Source: an uncultured Pseudomonadota bacterium
GTDB lineage: Bacteria; Myxococcota_A; UBA796; CAJQPC01
Assembly: GCA_913060515.1 (NCBI GenBank)
Contig: CAJXRZ010000067.1
Coordinates: 1 to 34,703 of the forward strand
DNA length: 34,703 nucleotides
Direction of reading: 5' to 3'
Part shown: positions 1-7,325 of the stretch, in pieces
Numbering within the stretch: position 1 is the stretch's first letter
How the letters are laid out: every line of letters begins with the position of its first letter
Position numbers and translations under genes: made by a program
Notes under the pieces: model-generated
Database searches by the model: none
What the model was told of the DNA's origin: nothing
The model's input: the letters and a program-made list of their open reading frames with translations, nothing else

Positions 1-45
1 GATTTCTGCCTGTCTCGTGGGCTCGGAGATGTGTATAAGAGACAG
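1..45 (+). other. Untrimmed Nextera/P7 sequencing adapter (not genomic)
   Basis: Positions 12-45 are the Nextera read-2 transposase adapter: GTCTCGTGGGCTCGG followed by the 19-bp mosaic end AGATGTGTATAAGAGACAG. Positions 4-11 (TTCTGCCT) match, from memory, the i7 index N703, and 1-3 (GAT) match the end of the P7 oligo. In frame it encodes the familiar artefact peptide MYKRQ. Native sequence starts at 46. Confidence 0.97.
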
Positions 46-492
46 GGCATGCCCCTGGTGACGGGCAGCCTTGGAGCGGCCTTGGGGGCCACCACTGGCG
101 CTTGGCTCTTCTCTGGGGACGCGCCCTTCTGGTTCATGGGGGTGGGGGCCGCGCTGGGGGTCTCCGTAGCATCCATCGTTCAGGCCGGGTTGCTCTTCGG
201 CTCTGCCGCCGCAGCGGTCACCATCATTGGTCTGCCGCTGGCTGTGGTGTTGGTAGGAGTCGCCGCGGGCGTCGGTCTGGTGCTCATGCCCGTTGGGGCG
301 TGCATCGCGGCCAGCTACCACCGCAAGCATCCTGTGCCGCGCGTTCGCTTTCGCCCGCGGGGCCTTCAGCCTGTGGCCTTGAGCGGGCAGCGCTCAGATC
401 CGGGCCCAGCGCCCATCGAATCTGCGTGGGAGTTGCCGGCATGGCAGCCCGCCGCCGCTGCAGCCGCTGGCTGGGGTGGAGAGCAGCTTTAG
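46..492 (+). CDS. Gly/Ala-rich membrane protein, 5' end cut by contig end
   Basis: This open frame runs from the adapter junction to TAG at 490-492. An ATG at 49-51 could be the true start, but no ribosome-binding site can be judged because the upstream DNA is adapter, so the gene is best treated as 5'-partial. The product has about three hydrophobic, Gly/Ala-rich segments in its first 95 residues, with small-residue spacing of the glycine-zipper kind. A basic stretch (YHRKHPVPRVRFRPRG) follows, then a low-complexity Pro/Ala tail. It is probably an inner-membrane protein with a cytoplasmic tail. I do not recognise the family. It lies 44 bp before bioA on the same strand, but nothing links it to biotin synthesis. 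Confidence 0.6.
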   Translation, partial: GMPLVTGSLGAALGATTGAWLFSGDAPFWFMGVGAALGVSVASIVQAGLLFGSAAAAVTIIGLPLAVVLVGVAAGVGLVLMPVGACIAASYHRKHPVPRVRFRPRGLQPVALSGQRSDPGPAPIESAWELPAWQPAAAAAAGWGGEQL

Positions 493-536
493 CCGTTAGC
501 TTGCCTCCGCCCAGAACAGCGGGGCAGGAGCGTGCC

Positions 537-1880
537 ATGAGCGAGCAGAGCAACAAGCCAGAGAGCCCCAGCGCGCTCGCAGAGAGTGACCGACGTTTTC
601 TCTGGCATCCCTTCACGCAGCACGCCGAGTGGCAGGAGTCGGAGCCGCTGGTCATCGCGTCGGCCGAAGGTGCGGAGCTCATCGACTCCGAGGGACGCCG
701 CTATTTGGACGGCGTGGCCTCGCTCTGGGTTGGGGTTCATGGACACCGTCACCCGAAGGTCGATGCGGCCATCAAGGCCCAGCTGGATCGTGTGGCCCAT
801 TCCACCCTCCTTGGGCTGACGAATGTGCCTGCCACGCGCTTGGCCGAGAAGCTCATCCAGATGGCCCCAGCGCCCATGTCCCGCGTCTTCTACAGCGACG
901 CTGGCTCCACCGCGGTGGAGATCGCGCTCAAGATGGCCTTCCAGTGGCAACAACAGGCCGGCGATGCCAAGCGCACGCGATTTGCCCGCTTTGAGCACGC
1001 CTACCACGGAGACACACTGGGAGCGGTGAGCGTGGGAGGGATCGACATCTTCCACCAGGTCTACGGTCCCTTGCTCTTCGAGACGGTGGCCCTGCCCACC
1101 CCGCTTCACCCGGATCCCGCCACCGAGGCCAAGCTGCTCCAGCAGGCCCTGGCCACCTTGGAGGCGGAAGGGGAGGCCTTGGCCGCCATCATCGTAGAGC
1201 CGCTGGTGCAGGGCGCTGCGGGCATGCGCATGCACAGCCCGGCCTATCTCAACGCCATCCTGGCCAAAGCCAAGGAGGTCGGCGCCTTGGTGATTCTGGA
1301 CGAGGTGGCGACCGGCTTTGGTCGAACCGGCACCCTCTTTGCCGCCGAGCAGCTCGAAGTGGCGCCGGATTTGATGTGTTTGGGCAAGGGCCTGAGCAAT
1401 GGCTACCTACCACTGGCGGCGACGCTGGCCAGTGAGCGCATCTTCCAGGGCTTCGTGGGCTCGCCGCGCAAGACCTTCTTCCACGGCCACACCTTCACAG
1501 GGAATCCCTTGGCGTGCGCTGCCGGGGTGGCGTGCTTGGAGCTCTTCGAGGAAGAGCAGACCTTGGTGGGTGTCGCCGCGCGGGCCAGGCAGCTCGAAAC
1601 GGGGCTCAAGGCGCTGTCAGCCCATGCCCACGTGGCGGCCCATCGCCAACGGGGCCTGATGATCGGTGTGGATCTCTGCCAAGGAAATGGCGAGGCCTTT
1701 GATCCTAGGGCGCGCACAGGAGCGCGCTTCTGCCAGTCCCTACGTGCCCGGGGGGTCGTCTTGCGGCCTCTTGGCGATACCGTCGTGCTCATGCCCCCTC
1801 TCTGCGTCTCAGAGGGGCAAGTCGTCCAGCTCCTGGAGGCGTTGAAGTGGGGTTTGGAGGCCCTGGAGCAAGAGCAATGA
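537..1880 (+). CDS. bioA: Adenosylmethionine-8-amino-7-oxononanoate aminotransferase BioA
   Basis: BioA is the PLP enzyme that moves the amino group of S-adenosylmethionine onto KAPA to make DAPA in biotin synthesis. The 447-residue product has the usual family length. It shows the N-terminal FLWHPFTQ motif that distinguishes BioA from other class III aminotransferases, YHGDTLGAVSVGG near residue 157, the cofactor Asp255 in DEVATGFGRTG, the Schiff-base lysine K284 in GKGLSNGYLPL, and HGHTFTGNPLACA. The frame is open further upstream, but ATG 537 is chosen because AGGAG lies at 526-530 with a 6-nt gap and the homology starts just after it. bioB and bioF lie 2.5 kb downstream; bioD and bioC are not in the contig. 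Confidence 0.95.
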   Translation: MSEQSNKPESPSALAESDRRFLWHPFTQHAEWQESEPLVIASAEGAELIDSEGRRYLDGVASLWVGVHGHRHPKVDAAIKAQLDRVAHSTLLGLTNVPATRLAEKLIQMAPAPMSRVFYSDAGSTAVEIALKMAFQWQQQAGDAKRTRFARFEHAYHGDTLGAVSVGGIDIFHQVYGPLLFETVALPTPLHPDPATEAKLLQQALATLEAEGEALAAIIVEPLVQGAAGMRMHSPAYLNAILAKAKEVGALVILDEVATGFGRTGTLFAAEQLEVAPDLMCLGKGLSNGYLPLAATLASERIFQGFVGSPRKTFFHGHTFTGNPLACAAGVACLELFEEEQTLVGVAARARQLETGLKALSAHAHVAAHRQRGLMIGVDLCQGNGEAFDPRARTGARFCQSLRARGVVLRPLGDTVVLMPPLCVSEGQVVQLLEALKWGLEALEQEQ

Positions 1881-1915
1881 CAAGGGAAAGTCAGAACAGA
1901 GACAGGGCCCTGGTG

Positions 1916-1943
1916 TTGCCCAACCGCCAGTGAACGTCATAGT
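1916..1943 (+). promoter_or_regulatory. Possible promoter of the OmpA-family gene
   Basis: TTGCCC (1916-1921) and CATAGT (1938-1943) are 16 bp apart and lie 27 bp before the start codon. Both hexamers match sigma-70 consensus at four of six bases. This is a weak call made because the bioA-ompA gap needs a promoter for an abundant outer-membrane protein. Confidence 0.3.
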
Positions 1944-1969
1944 GTCGCCCCAACAATAATGGAGGAGCG

Positions 1970-3652
1970 ATGCCGCTCATGCTGCTCGGTCTCTTTGGAA
2001 TGCTTGGTGAAGCCCAAGCCCAAGACGCCGATACCTTCGACTTTGCAGGATCCAACTTCGATCGCCGAGGCTCGCTGCAGCTCGCGCATCCCGTTCTGGG
2101 CGCCTCCGGCAGCTTCTACGCTGGCTTGGGGTTGGTCTACGCGGATGACCCTGTGGTCCTTCGCTACGAAGACGGCAGCGAGGAGAGTGTCGTCTCGCGT
2201 CAGTTCTCCACCCGCTTGGCTGGTGGCTACACCATCGGTGATGTGGCCCGCATCGACGTTTCGGTGCCCATCTACCCCTCCGTGGTCGTCAACGACGTGG
2301 CGGACTTCGCGATGGGCGACATCAGCCTCTCCGCGCTGATTCCCGTCTGGTCTGATGGCGATGCCTCCAGCGGCTACAGCTTCGGCGTCAAGCCTCGCAT
2401 CGACCTGCCTACCGGCAGCGTGGACGCATTCACCGGCCAGGGCGGCGTTGGTGGTGGCTTGATTCTGGCATTTGGTGGCTACGCCAACCAGATTCACTAC
2501 CGCGTGAACGCAGGCGTGGACCTCTCCAAGAAGGTCGAGCTCGACGACATGGGCCTGGGCTCCAACATCGCGCTCGGTGGTGGTCTGGACTACCGCATCA
2601 CCGATGAGTGGCTGGTCGGCGCAGAGCTGACCTCCAAGATCGACGTCGCAGGCGGCAGTGCCTGGAACGAGAACCCCACCGAGGGTCACATCTACGGTGG
2701 CTTCTGGCACCCATCGGGCTTCACCACCCACCTGGGCGTTGGCACCGGCATCATCGCGGGCATCGGCGCTCCCGACTACCGCGTGGTCTGGGGAGTCGGC
2801 TTCCGCAAGCCCGATATCTTCGACACCGACGGTGACGGCATCCTCGATGAGAACGATCGCTGCGTGAACGATCCCGAGGACATGGACGGCTTCGAGGACA
2901 GCGATGGCTGCCCTGACACCGACAACGACAACGACGGACTGCTCGACGGAAACGACGAGTGCCCCGACGATGCCGAGGACATGGACGGATTCGAGGACGG
3001 CAACGGCTGCCCTGACCCCGACAACGACGGCGACGGCATCCTGGACGCGGAGGACTCCTGTCCCAACGAGCCAGGCACCCAGGCCACCAACGGTTGCCCT
3101 GACACCGACGGTGACGGCCTGGCCGACGCTGAAGACGAGTGCCCAACCGAGGCTGGACCTTTGGAGACCAAGGGTTGCCCAGACAGCGACGGCGACCGTG
3201 TCCCAGACAAGCGCGATGAGTGCCCCAACGAGCCCATCCCGCCGCAGGCTGACCCAGCTCGCAGCAACGGTTGCCCAAGCCGCGTCATCGTGACGGCCGA
3301 GGCCATCGAGATCCTGGACAAGGTGTACTTCAACACCGGAAAGGCCACGATCAAGCCTGTCTCCTACCCGCTGCTCGACGACGTCGCGACGGTGCTCATC
3401 AACAACCCGGACCTGACCCTCATCGAGGTCGCTGGTCACACGGACAGCCAGGGCAAGGACAAGTCGAACTTGGACCTCTCCCAGCGTCGTGCGGAGTCGG
3501 TCAAGACCTACTTGGCCTCTAAGGGTGTTGACGAAGGCCGCATGGACCCCAAGGGCTACGGCGAGAGCACCCCCTCGGACACCAACGATACGGCCGAGGG
3601 CCGGGCGAACAACCGCCGCGTTGAGTTCATCATCAAAGAGCGTGACGAGTAG
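1970..3652 (+). CDS. OmpA-family outer-membrane protein with thrombospondin type-3 repeats
   Basis: The product (560 aa) starts with a signal peptide ending near AQAQ-DAD (residue 17-19). Residues 20-280 look like an outer-membrane beta-barrel, with alternating hydrophobic strands and many Gly and aromatic residues. About five thrombospondin type-3 repeats follow (285-420, D-x-D-x-D-G-x-x-D-x-x-D-x-C-P pattern), each a calcium-binding loop. The C-terminus (445-560) is an OmpA-like peptidoglycan-binding domain with VYFNTGKA, GHTDSQG, LSQRRAESV and NNRRVEF. It should anchor the outer membrane to the cell wall. GGAGGAG at 1961-1967 sits just before ATG 1970; a second ATG at 1979 is possible. This layout is common in deltaproteobacteria. 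The gene is followed by a very strong hairpin at 3693-3741. Confidence 0.93.
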   Translation: MPLMLLGLFGMLGEAQAQDADTFDFAGSNFDRRGSLQLAHPVLGASGSFYAGLGLVYADDPVVLRYEDGSEESVVSRQFSTRLAGGYTIGDVARIDVSVPIYPSVVVNDVADFAMGDISLSALIPVWSDGDASSGYSFGVKPRIDLPTGSVDAFTGQGGVGGGLILAFGGYANQIHYRVNAGVDLSKKVELDDMGLGSNIALGGGLDYRITDEWLVGAELTSKIDVAGGSAWNENPTEGHIYGGFWHPSGFTTHLGVGTGIIAGIGAPDYRVVWGVGFRKPDIFDTDGDGILDENDRCVNDPEDMDGFEDSDGCPDTDNDNDGLLDGNDECPDDAEDMDGFEDGNGCPDPDNDGDGILDAEDSCPNEPGTQATNGCPDTDGDGLADAEDECPTEAGPLETKGCPDSDGDRVPDKRDECPNEPIPPQADPARSNGCPSRVIVTAEAIEILDKVYFNTGKATIKPVSYPLLDDVATVLINNPDLTLIEVAGHTDSQGKDKSNLDLSQRRAESVKTYLASKGVDEGRMDPKGYGESTPSDTNDTAEGRANNRRVEFIIKERDE

Positions 3653-3658
3653 TTCAGG

Positions 3659-4291
3659 ATGGCTGCCTGGGTGACCTGGGTAGCTCCCCATCAAGGAGCC
3701 GTCGATCTGCGGGAGTCTCTCCCACAGATCGGCGGCTCCTTGCGTTTGCCATGGTCCGAACTGCGCATTCGGCGCGGTGGCCCCTGGCAGCCTTCAGAGA
3801 TTCTTGAGCGCGCGGCGCCCGTCCCACTGCTGGACATGTGGGTCTTGGAGGCCAGGGATCCCCGCGGCCGACTGCTCAACCCGCGGGCCCACGACGCTCT
3901 GGTGCACGCGCCGCTGGGCCCTGTGGCGAGGGGAGGCCAGGCGTGGGACACGGAGATCTTCGCGCCGGCCGCCTCCAAGGTCTTGGGTGCCGTGGTGGTC
4001 TTGGCCCACCAGGACCAGCCCGGGCTGGACTACGCCGCAGAGTACCGAGATGGCCGTCTGGTCTGGTCGCTCGCGATCCGAGAGAACCAGGGCAAGCTCA
4101 GGGTCTTCCGCAGCGATGGCCGTGGGGTCTCCGAGCTGCGCCGTCGAGACGTGGCAGAGGGAGAGCGCAGCGCGGTGCTCCTGCGTGGCCTGGAGCGCCT
4201 TGTGCGCCACCGCATCGAGCCTGCGGACCACGAGAAGTTCGTGATTCCAGAGCTCATCGCAGAGTGCATGGCGGCTTGCGAGACCCTCTGA
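3659..4291 (+). CDS. Unknown protein; start uncertain because a terminator-like hairpin lies inside
   Basis: I do not recognise this 210-residue product. It has no signal peptide or membrane segment and is rich in Arg, Trp and Leu. Codon use in the body (from about 3740) is typical of the window, so the gene is probably real. The longest reading starts at ATG 3659, 6 bp after the ompA-type stop codon, and runs straight through the 23-bp hairpin at 3693-3741. If the hairpin is a terminator, the true start should be downstream, for example TTG at 3740 or 3746; none has a good ribosome-binding site. It lies between bioA and bioB, but no biotin function can be inferred. It is followed by the bioB operator region. 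Confidence 0.6.
   Translation: MAAWVTWVAPHQGAVDLRESLPQIGGSLRLPWSELRIRRGGPWQPSEILERAAPVPLLDMWVLEARDPRGRLLNPRAHDALVHAPLGPVARGGQAWDTEIFAPAASKVLGAVVVLAHQDQPGLDYAAEYRDGRLVWSLAIRENQGKLRVFRSDGRGVSELRRRDVAEGERSAVLLRGLERLVRHRIEPADHEKFVIPELIAECMAACETL
3693..3741 (+). terminator. Strong intrinsic terminator-like hairpin after the ompA-type gene
   Basis: The arms 3693-3715 and 3719-3741 pair over 23 positions: 21 Watson-Crick pairs, one G-U and one C-A mismatch, around a TCT loop. The 3' arm runs into TTGCGTTTG instead of a pure T tract. Its place 40 bp after the stop codon suits a terminator, but it overlaps the longest reading of the next gene. Confidence 0.7.
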
Positions 4292-4299
4292 TTCAGGAA

Positions 4300-4333
4300 C
4301 TCGTCAACCAATGTACAGAGAGCGGTTGACGAG
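4300..4333. promoter_or_regulatory. Palindrome resembling a BirA (biotin repressor) operator
   Basis: CTCGTCAACC (4300-4309) and GGTTGACGAG (4324-4333) are perfect 10-bp inverted arms separated by 14 bp. The known BirA operator is TTGTAAACC, about 14-16 bp, then GGTTTACAA; each half-site here matches it at seven of nine positions with the same spacing. It lies 28 bp before bioB, where a biotin repressor should act, and overlaps the candidate -35 element. No birA gene is in the contig. Confidence 0.65.
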
Positions 4334-4340
4334 ATAGCCT
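4312..4340 (+). promoter_or_regulatory. Candidate bioB promoter overlapping the operator
   Basis: TGTACA (4312-4317) and TAGCCT (4335-4340) are exactly 17 bp apart. TAGCCT fits the TANNNT form of other candidate -10 boxes here. The -35 hexamer lies within the operator spacer and the right arm fills the promoter spacer, so a bound repressor would block polymerase. Confidence 0.4.
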
Positions 4341-4361
4341 GAGGGTCTGACAGGAGCCCCC

Positions 4362-5399
4362 GTGCGCTTTGACGATCTGGACTGGAACGACATCCTTCGA
4401 CGTGGCAAGGCCGGCATCGGCATTTCAGAGGACGAGGCTCAAGCCCTCTCCGAGCTGGAGGACGAGTCCAAGCTGGTTCAGGTCTTCTCGGTGACCAACG
4501 CTCTGCGGCAGCACTTCAAGAAGAACGAGGTCTACACCTGCGGCATCACCAACGCCAAGAGCGGCGCGTGCCCCGAAAAGTGCAACTTCTGCAGTCAGTC
4601 CGCGCACTTTAAGGCCGCCGAGTCCCCGGTCTACAAGCTCAAGAGCGCCGAGACCATGGTGGCCGAGGCCCAGGCCGCTCAGGCGGCTGGCGTGCGCGAG
4701 TTCAGCATCGTGACCCAAGGCCGCGCCCTCAAGAAGCGCGAGGAGATCGACGAGGTCAAGAGCGCACTGCAAGGCATCCGCGAGACCACCGGCATGCAGA
4801 CCTGCGCCTCGGTCGGTCTGATCGCGCCCGAGCACCTCAAGGAGCTTCAGGACGCCGGCATGGACGCCATGCACCACAACCTGGAGACCGCGCGCAGCTT
4901 CCATGACCAGATCGTGGAGACCCACAGCTACGACGACGAGGTGGAGACCGTCAAGGCCGCCAAGAAATTGGGGATGTACGTCTGCTCTGGCGGAATCTTT
5001 GGCATGGGTGAGAACTGGGGTCACCGCGTGGAGTTGGCCGCCGATCTGCGCGCCCTCGAGGTCGACTCGGTGCCCTTGAACTTCCTCAACGCGCGACCCG
5101 GCACCCCCTTGGAGGGCTTGGACGAGCTGACACCCTTCGAGTGCCTGAAGACCATCGCCCTGTACCGGCTGATGCTGCCTACCAAGGATCTCATCGTCTG
5201 TGGTGGCCGCCAGATCCACCTGCAGGACCGCCAAGATGAGCTCTTCTTGGCCGGCGCCAACGGGATCATGCTCGGGGACTACCTGACGACTTCGGGCGGC
5301 GAGACGCCTCAGGATCTGCAGCTCTTGGAGGACCAGGGACTGGTGATTCGCCCCCCTCCCCACACGCCCACCGCGCCGTCTCTGGCTCCGGCCAAGTGA
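4362..5399 (+). CDS. bioB: Biotin synthase BioB
   Basis: BioB is the radical SAM enzyme that inserts sulfur into dethiobiotin. The product (345 aa) has the usual length and carries the cluster-binding CxxxCxxC as C70, C74 and C77 in GACPEKCNFC. It also has the later family motifs: QTCASVGLI, MHHNLETARSF, YVCSGGIFGMGE, VPLNFLNARPGTPLEG, and IVCGGRQIHL, which holds the Arg that helps bind the second [2Fe-2S] cluster. The start is GTG 4362, with AGGAG at 4352-4356 and a 5-nt gap. bioF follows after 40 bp. The operator-like palindrome at 4300-4333 suggests biotin-dependent repression. The C-terminal tail is Pro-rich and variable. Confidence 0.97.
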   Translation: MRFDDLDWNDILRRGKAGIGISEDEAQALSELEDESKLVQVFSVTNALRQHFKKNEVYTCGITNAKSGACPEKCNFCSQSAHFKAAESPVYKLKSAETMVAEAQAAQAAGVREFSIVTQGRALKKREEIDEVKSALQGIRETTGMQTCASVGLIAPEHLKELQDAGMDAMHHNLETARSFHDQIVETHSYDDEVETVKAAKKLGMYVCSGGIFGMGENWGHRVELAADLRALEVDSVPLNFLNARPGTPLEGLDELTPFECLKTIALYRLMLPTKDLIVCGGRQIHLQDRQDELFLAGANGIMLGDYLTTSGGETPQDLQLLEDQGLVIRPPPHTPTAPSLAPAK

Positions 5400-5426
5400 A
5401 CTGCGGCGCGGCCTAGCGTGACGCAG

Positions 5427-5432
5427 TAGACT
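5427..5432 (+). promoter_or_regulatory. TANNNT box 7 nt before bioF start (possible leaderless promoter)
   Basis: TAGACT ends 7 nt before the bioF ATG, and there is no Shine-Dalgarno sequence between. Transcription would begin at or beside the start codon. No clear -35 element is visible. Confidence 0.4.
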
Positions 5433-5439
5433 CTCGGCC

Positions 5440-6519
5440 ATGCGGGCACGATTCAAGAGACTGGAGGAGCGGGTCGCCGAGCTGCAAAGCGCTGGCTTGG
5501 CCCGAACTCTGCGTCCGCTCTTTCCGACCGGGCCCACCACGGCCGAGCTGGACGGACGGGAGATCCAGGTCTTCTCCTCCAACGACTACCTGGGATTGGC
5601 CTGGGAGTTGCGCAGCAGCTGGCGTGGACGAGGCGCAGGATCCTCCCGGTTGATCGCGGGGGATCGCAACGCGCATCACGCCTTGGAAGAGAAGCTGGAG
5701 GAGCTCTTCTGCGGCCCTGCTCTGGTCTTCCCCTCCGGCTACCAGGCCAACCTGGCCCTGATGAGCACGCTCTTTGAGGCGGGCGACGTGGTGGCCTCGG
5801 ACGCGCTCAACCATGCCAGCATCATCGACGGGCTTCGCCTGTCCAAGGCCGAGCGCAGAGTGATCCCCCATGGCGATCCCTCCGCCATCCCCAAAGACAG
5901 CACGGCGGTGGTGGTCGAGGGGCTGTACTCCATGGACGGGGATCAGCTCTCTCTCAAGGAGTACCAGAACAAGCGCCGCTGGCTGGTGGTCGACGAGGCC
6001 CACGCCGTCGGCTGCATTGGGCCCAAGGGCCGGGGCGCGTCGTACGAGCAGGAGTTGGTTCCTGACGTGGTCGTGGGAACCTTGGGCAAAGCCTACGGCG
6101 CCGCCGGTGCTTTTGTGATCTGTCCCTGGGAGCTCAAGCAGCTGCTCATCTCCAAGGGACGCAGCTTCGTGTACACCACCGGCTTGGCCGAGGCCGCAGC
6201 CCGAGCGGCTCTGGTCGGCATTGAGCGCGCGGATCATGCGCGGCGAGAGCTGCTTGCCTCGCGCGTTCGACGTTTCCGCGCCGGTCTGGCGGACCTGGGG
6301 CGTTTCCCGCCAGGCAAGGACCACATCGTGCCCTTGGTGCTCGGTCCCTCCACCATGGCCGCCGCCCAGGCCCTGCTCGAAGAAGGCTTCTTCGTGCCTG
6401 GCATTCGCGCTCCGACGGTCTCAAAGGGGCAAGAGCGCCTGCGCTTTTCCTTGAGCGCAGCCCACAGCGATGCGCAGATCGACGCTTTGCTCACCGCCAT
6501 CGACAAGGTGCTGCGTTGA
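5440..6519 (+). CDS. bioF: 8-amino-7-oxononanoate synthase BioF
   Basis: BioF is the PLP enzyme that condenses pimeloyl thioester with alanine to give KAPA, the step before BioA. The product (359 aa) is slightly shorter than most family members. It shows SSNDYLGLA, GAGSSRLIAGD, FPSGYQANLA, DALNHASIIDGLRLS, the cofactor Asp185 in VVDEAHAVG, and the catalytic lysine K217 in GTLGKAYGAAGAF. The start is ATG 5440; no Shine-Dalgarno is visible, but a TANNNT box lies 7 nt upstream, so an additional leaderless promoter is possible. The stop codon overlaps the TTG start of the next gene by 4 bp. Related alpha-oxoamine synthases are excluded mainly by the adjacent bioB. Confidence 0.94.
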   Translation: MRARFKRLEERVAELQSAGLARTLRPLFPTGPTTAELDGREIQVFSSNDYLGLAWELRSSWRGRGAGSSRLIAGDRNAHHALEEKLEELFCGPALVFPSGYQANLALMSTLFEAGDVVASDALNHASIIDGLRLSKAERRVIPHGDPSAIPKDSTAVVVEGLYSMDGDQLSLKEYQNKRRWLVVDEAHAVGCIGPKGRGASYEQELVPDVVVGTLGKAYGAAGAFVICPWELKQLLISKGRSFVYTTGLAEAAARAALVGIERADHARRELLASRVRRFRAGLADLGRFPPGKDHIVPLVLGPSTMAAAQALLEEGFFVPGIRAPTVSKGQERLRFSLSAAHSDAQIDALLTAIDKVLR

Positions 6520-7325
6520 TCGCCCTGGCACTCTCCCTTGGGCTGCTCTCGACGAGCCTGCTCTCCTGCGGTGGTTCACGCGGAGGTGGCCTGCGGAACA
6601 AGGGACCGAGGGCCTTGCCCATCACCGAGCCCATGGTTCTGGGTTGGCGCTTGGTGCCTGGCGACCAGCTGGTCTACGACCACAGCGTGCTCTGGCAGTC
6701 CGGTCCCGAGGAGAGCACCCGCCGTGTCGAGCGCTGGACCTACTTGGTGCGCGATGTGGACGAGCAGGGCATCGCCACCTTGGAGGGCAGCCTGAACGCC
6801 CTGGGGGTGGAGCACATCCTGGAGGGCGAGGTGACTCCGGAGCCCCTGTTGGCGCTGGCCCTGGCCGAGGAGAAGGAACGCCTGAGCCAGGACAGCGTTC
6901 GTGTGCAGCTGGCCATGGACGGGCGCCTGATCGGTGTGACGGGGGTTTCCTGGTCGGACAGCCTGAGTCACCGCTTGCTGGGTCTGCAGCTCAGTGGAGA
7001 GGGGATCACGGAGCAGAGCACCTGGCCGGACCCGGTCCTGGCACGGCCCTACGCCGACCTGTTGCCGATGAGCCTCGACGTCGAGGTCAGTGGCTCCCAT
7101 CAGGTGGGCGGTCTCTTTGATGACCAAGGCGAGCTGCGCTTGTCTCTGGTCAGCGAAGGCTTGGTTCGCAGCCCCTCCGGTGGGCCCCAGGTGGAGCTTG
7201 AGGGGCAGGGCTGGTGGGATCCCCAGACCGGTCGCTTGGTCTCCAGAGCCCTGACTGCGCGCATCGGAAACCTGAGTATGACGGATCCCGGAACCTTGAC
7301 CATCGAGCTTGAACTTGCGGAATAA
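6516..7325 (+). CDS. Predicted lipoprotein of unknown function
   Basis: The product (269 aa) starts with a signal peptide and lipobox (LLSTSLLSC, lipidated Cys at residue 18). The rest is soluble and beta-rich, with repeated patterns such as YLVRDVDEQGIATLEGS and VRVQLAMDGRLIGV. I do not recognise a named family with confidence. It starts at TTG 6516 within the bioF stop codon (TTGA overlap), so translation is probably coupled and the gene belongs to the same transcript. Its end overlaps the start of the next lipoprotein gene. An envelope role is inferred only from the lipobox; nothing ties it to biotin. Confidence 0.8.
   Translation: MIALALSLGLLSTSLLSCGGSRGGGLRNKGPRALPITEPMVLGWRLVPGDQLVYDHSVLWQSGPEESTRRVERWTYLVRDVDEQGIATLEGSLNALGVEHILEGEVTPEPLLALALAEEKERLSQDSVRVQLAMDGRLIGVTGVSWSDSLSHRLLGLQLSGEGITEQSTWPDPVLARPYADLLPMSLDVEVSGSHQVGGLFDDQGELRLSLVSEGLVRSPSGGPQVELEGQGWWDPQTGRLVSRALTARIGNLSMTDPGTLTIELELAE

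Noticed and set aside
102-536. N-terminal extension of bioA from ATG 102
   Set aside because: The extension is Arg/Gly-rich noise from another frame of the first gene; the ribosome-binding site and homology point to ATG 537.
1903-1912. CAGGGCCCTG as a bioA terminator
   Set aside because: It is a palindrome with no room for a loop and no T-rich tail.
2822-3230. Tandem DNA repeats in the OmpA-family gene
   Set aside because: The periodicity is explained by protein-level thrombospondin type-3 repeats with diverged DNA, not by a DNA repeat.
1937-3694. 585-aa minus-strand ORF opposite the OmpA-family gene
   Set aside because: Low-complexity Val/Ala/Gly-rich shadow of a gene with clear domains on the plus strand. 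It lacks motifs and arises from codon bias in GC-rich DNA.
4425-5582. 385-aa minus-strand ORF across bioB and the start of bioF
   Set aside because: It spans two well-identified genes and the gap between them on the other strand, with no motifs of its own.
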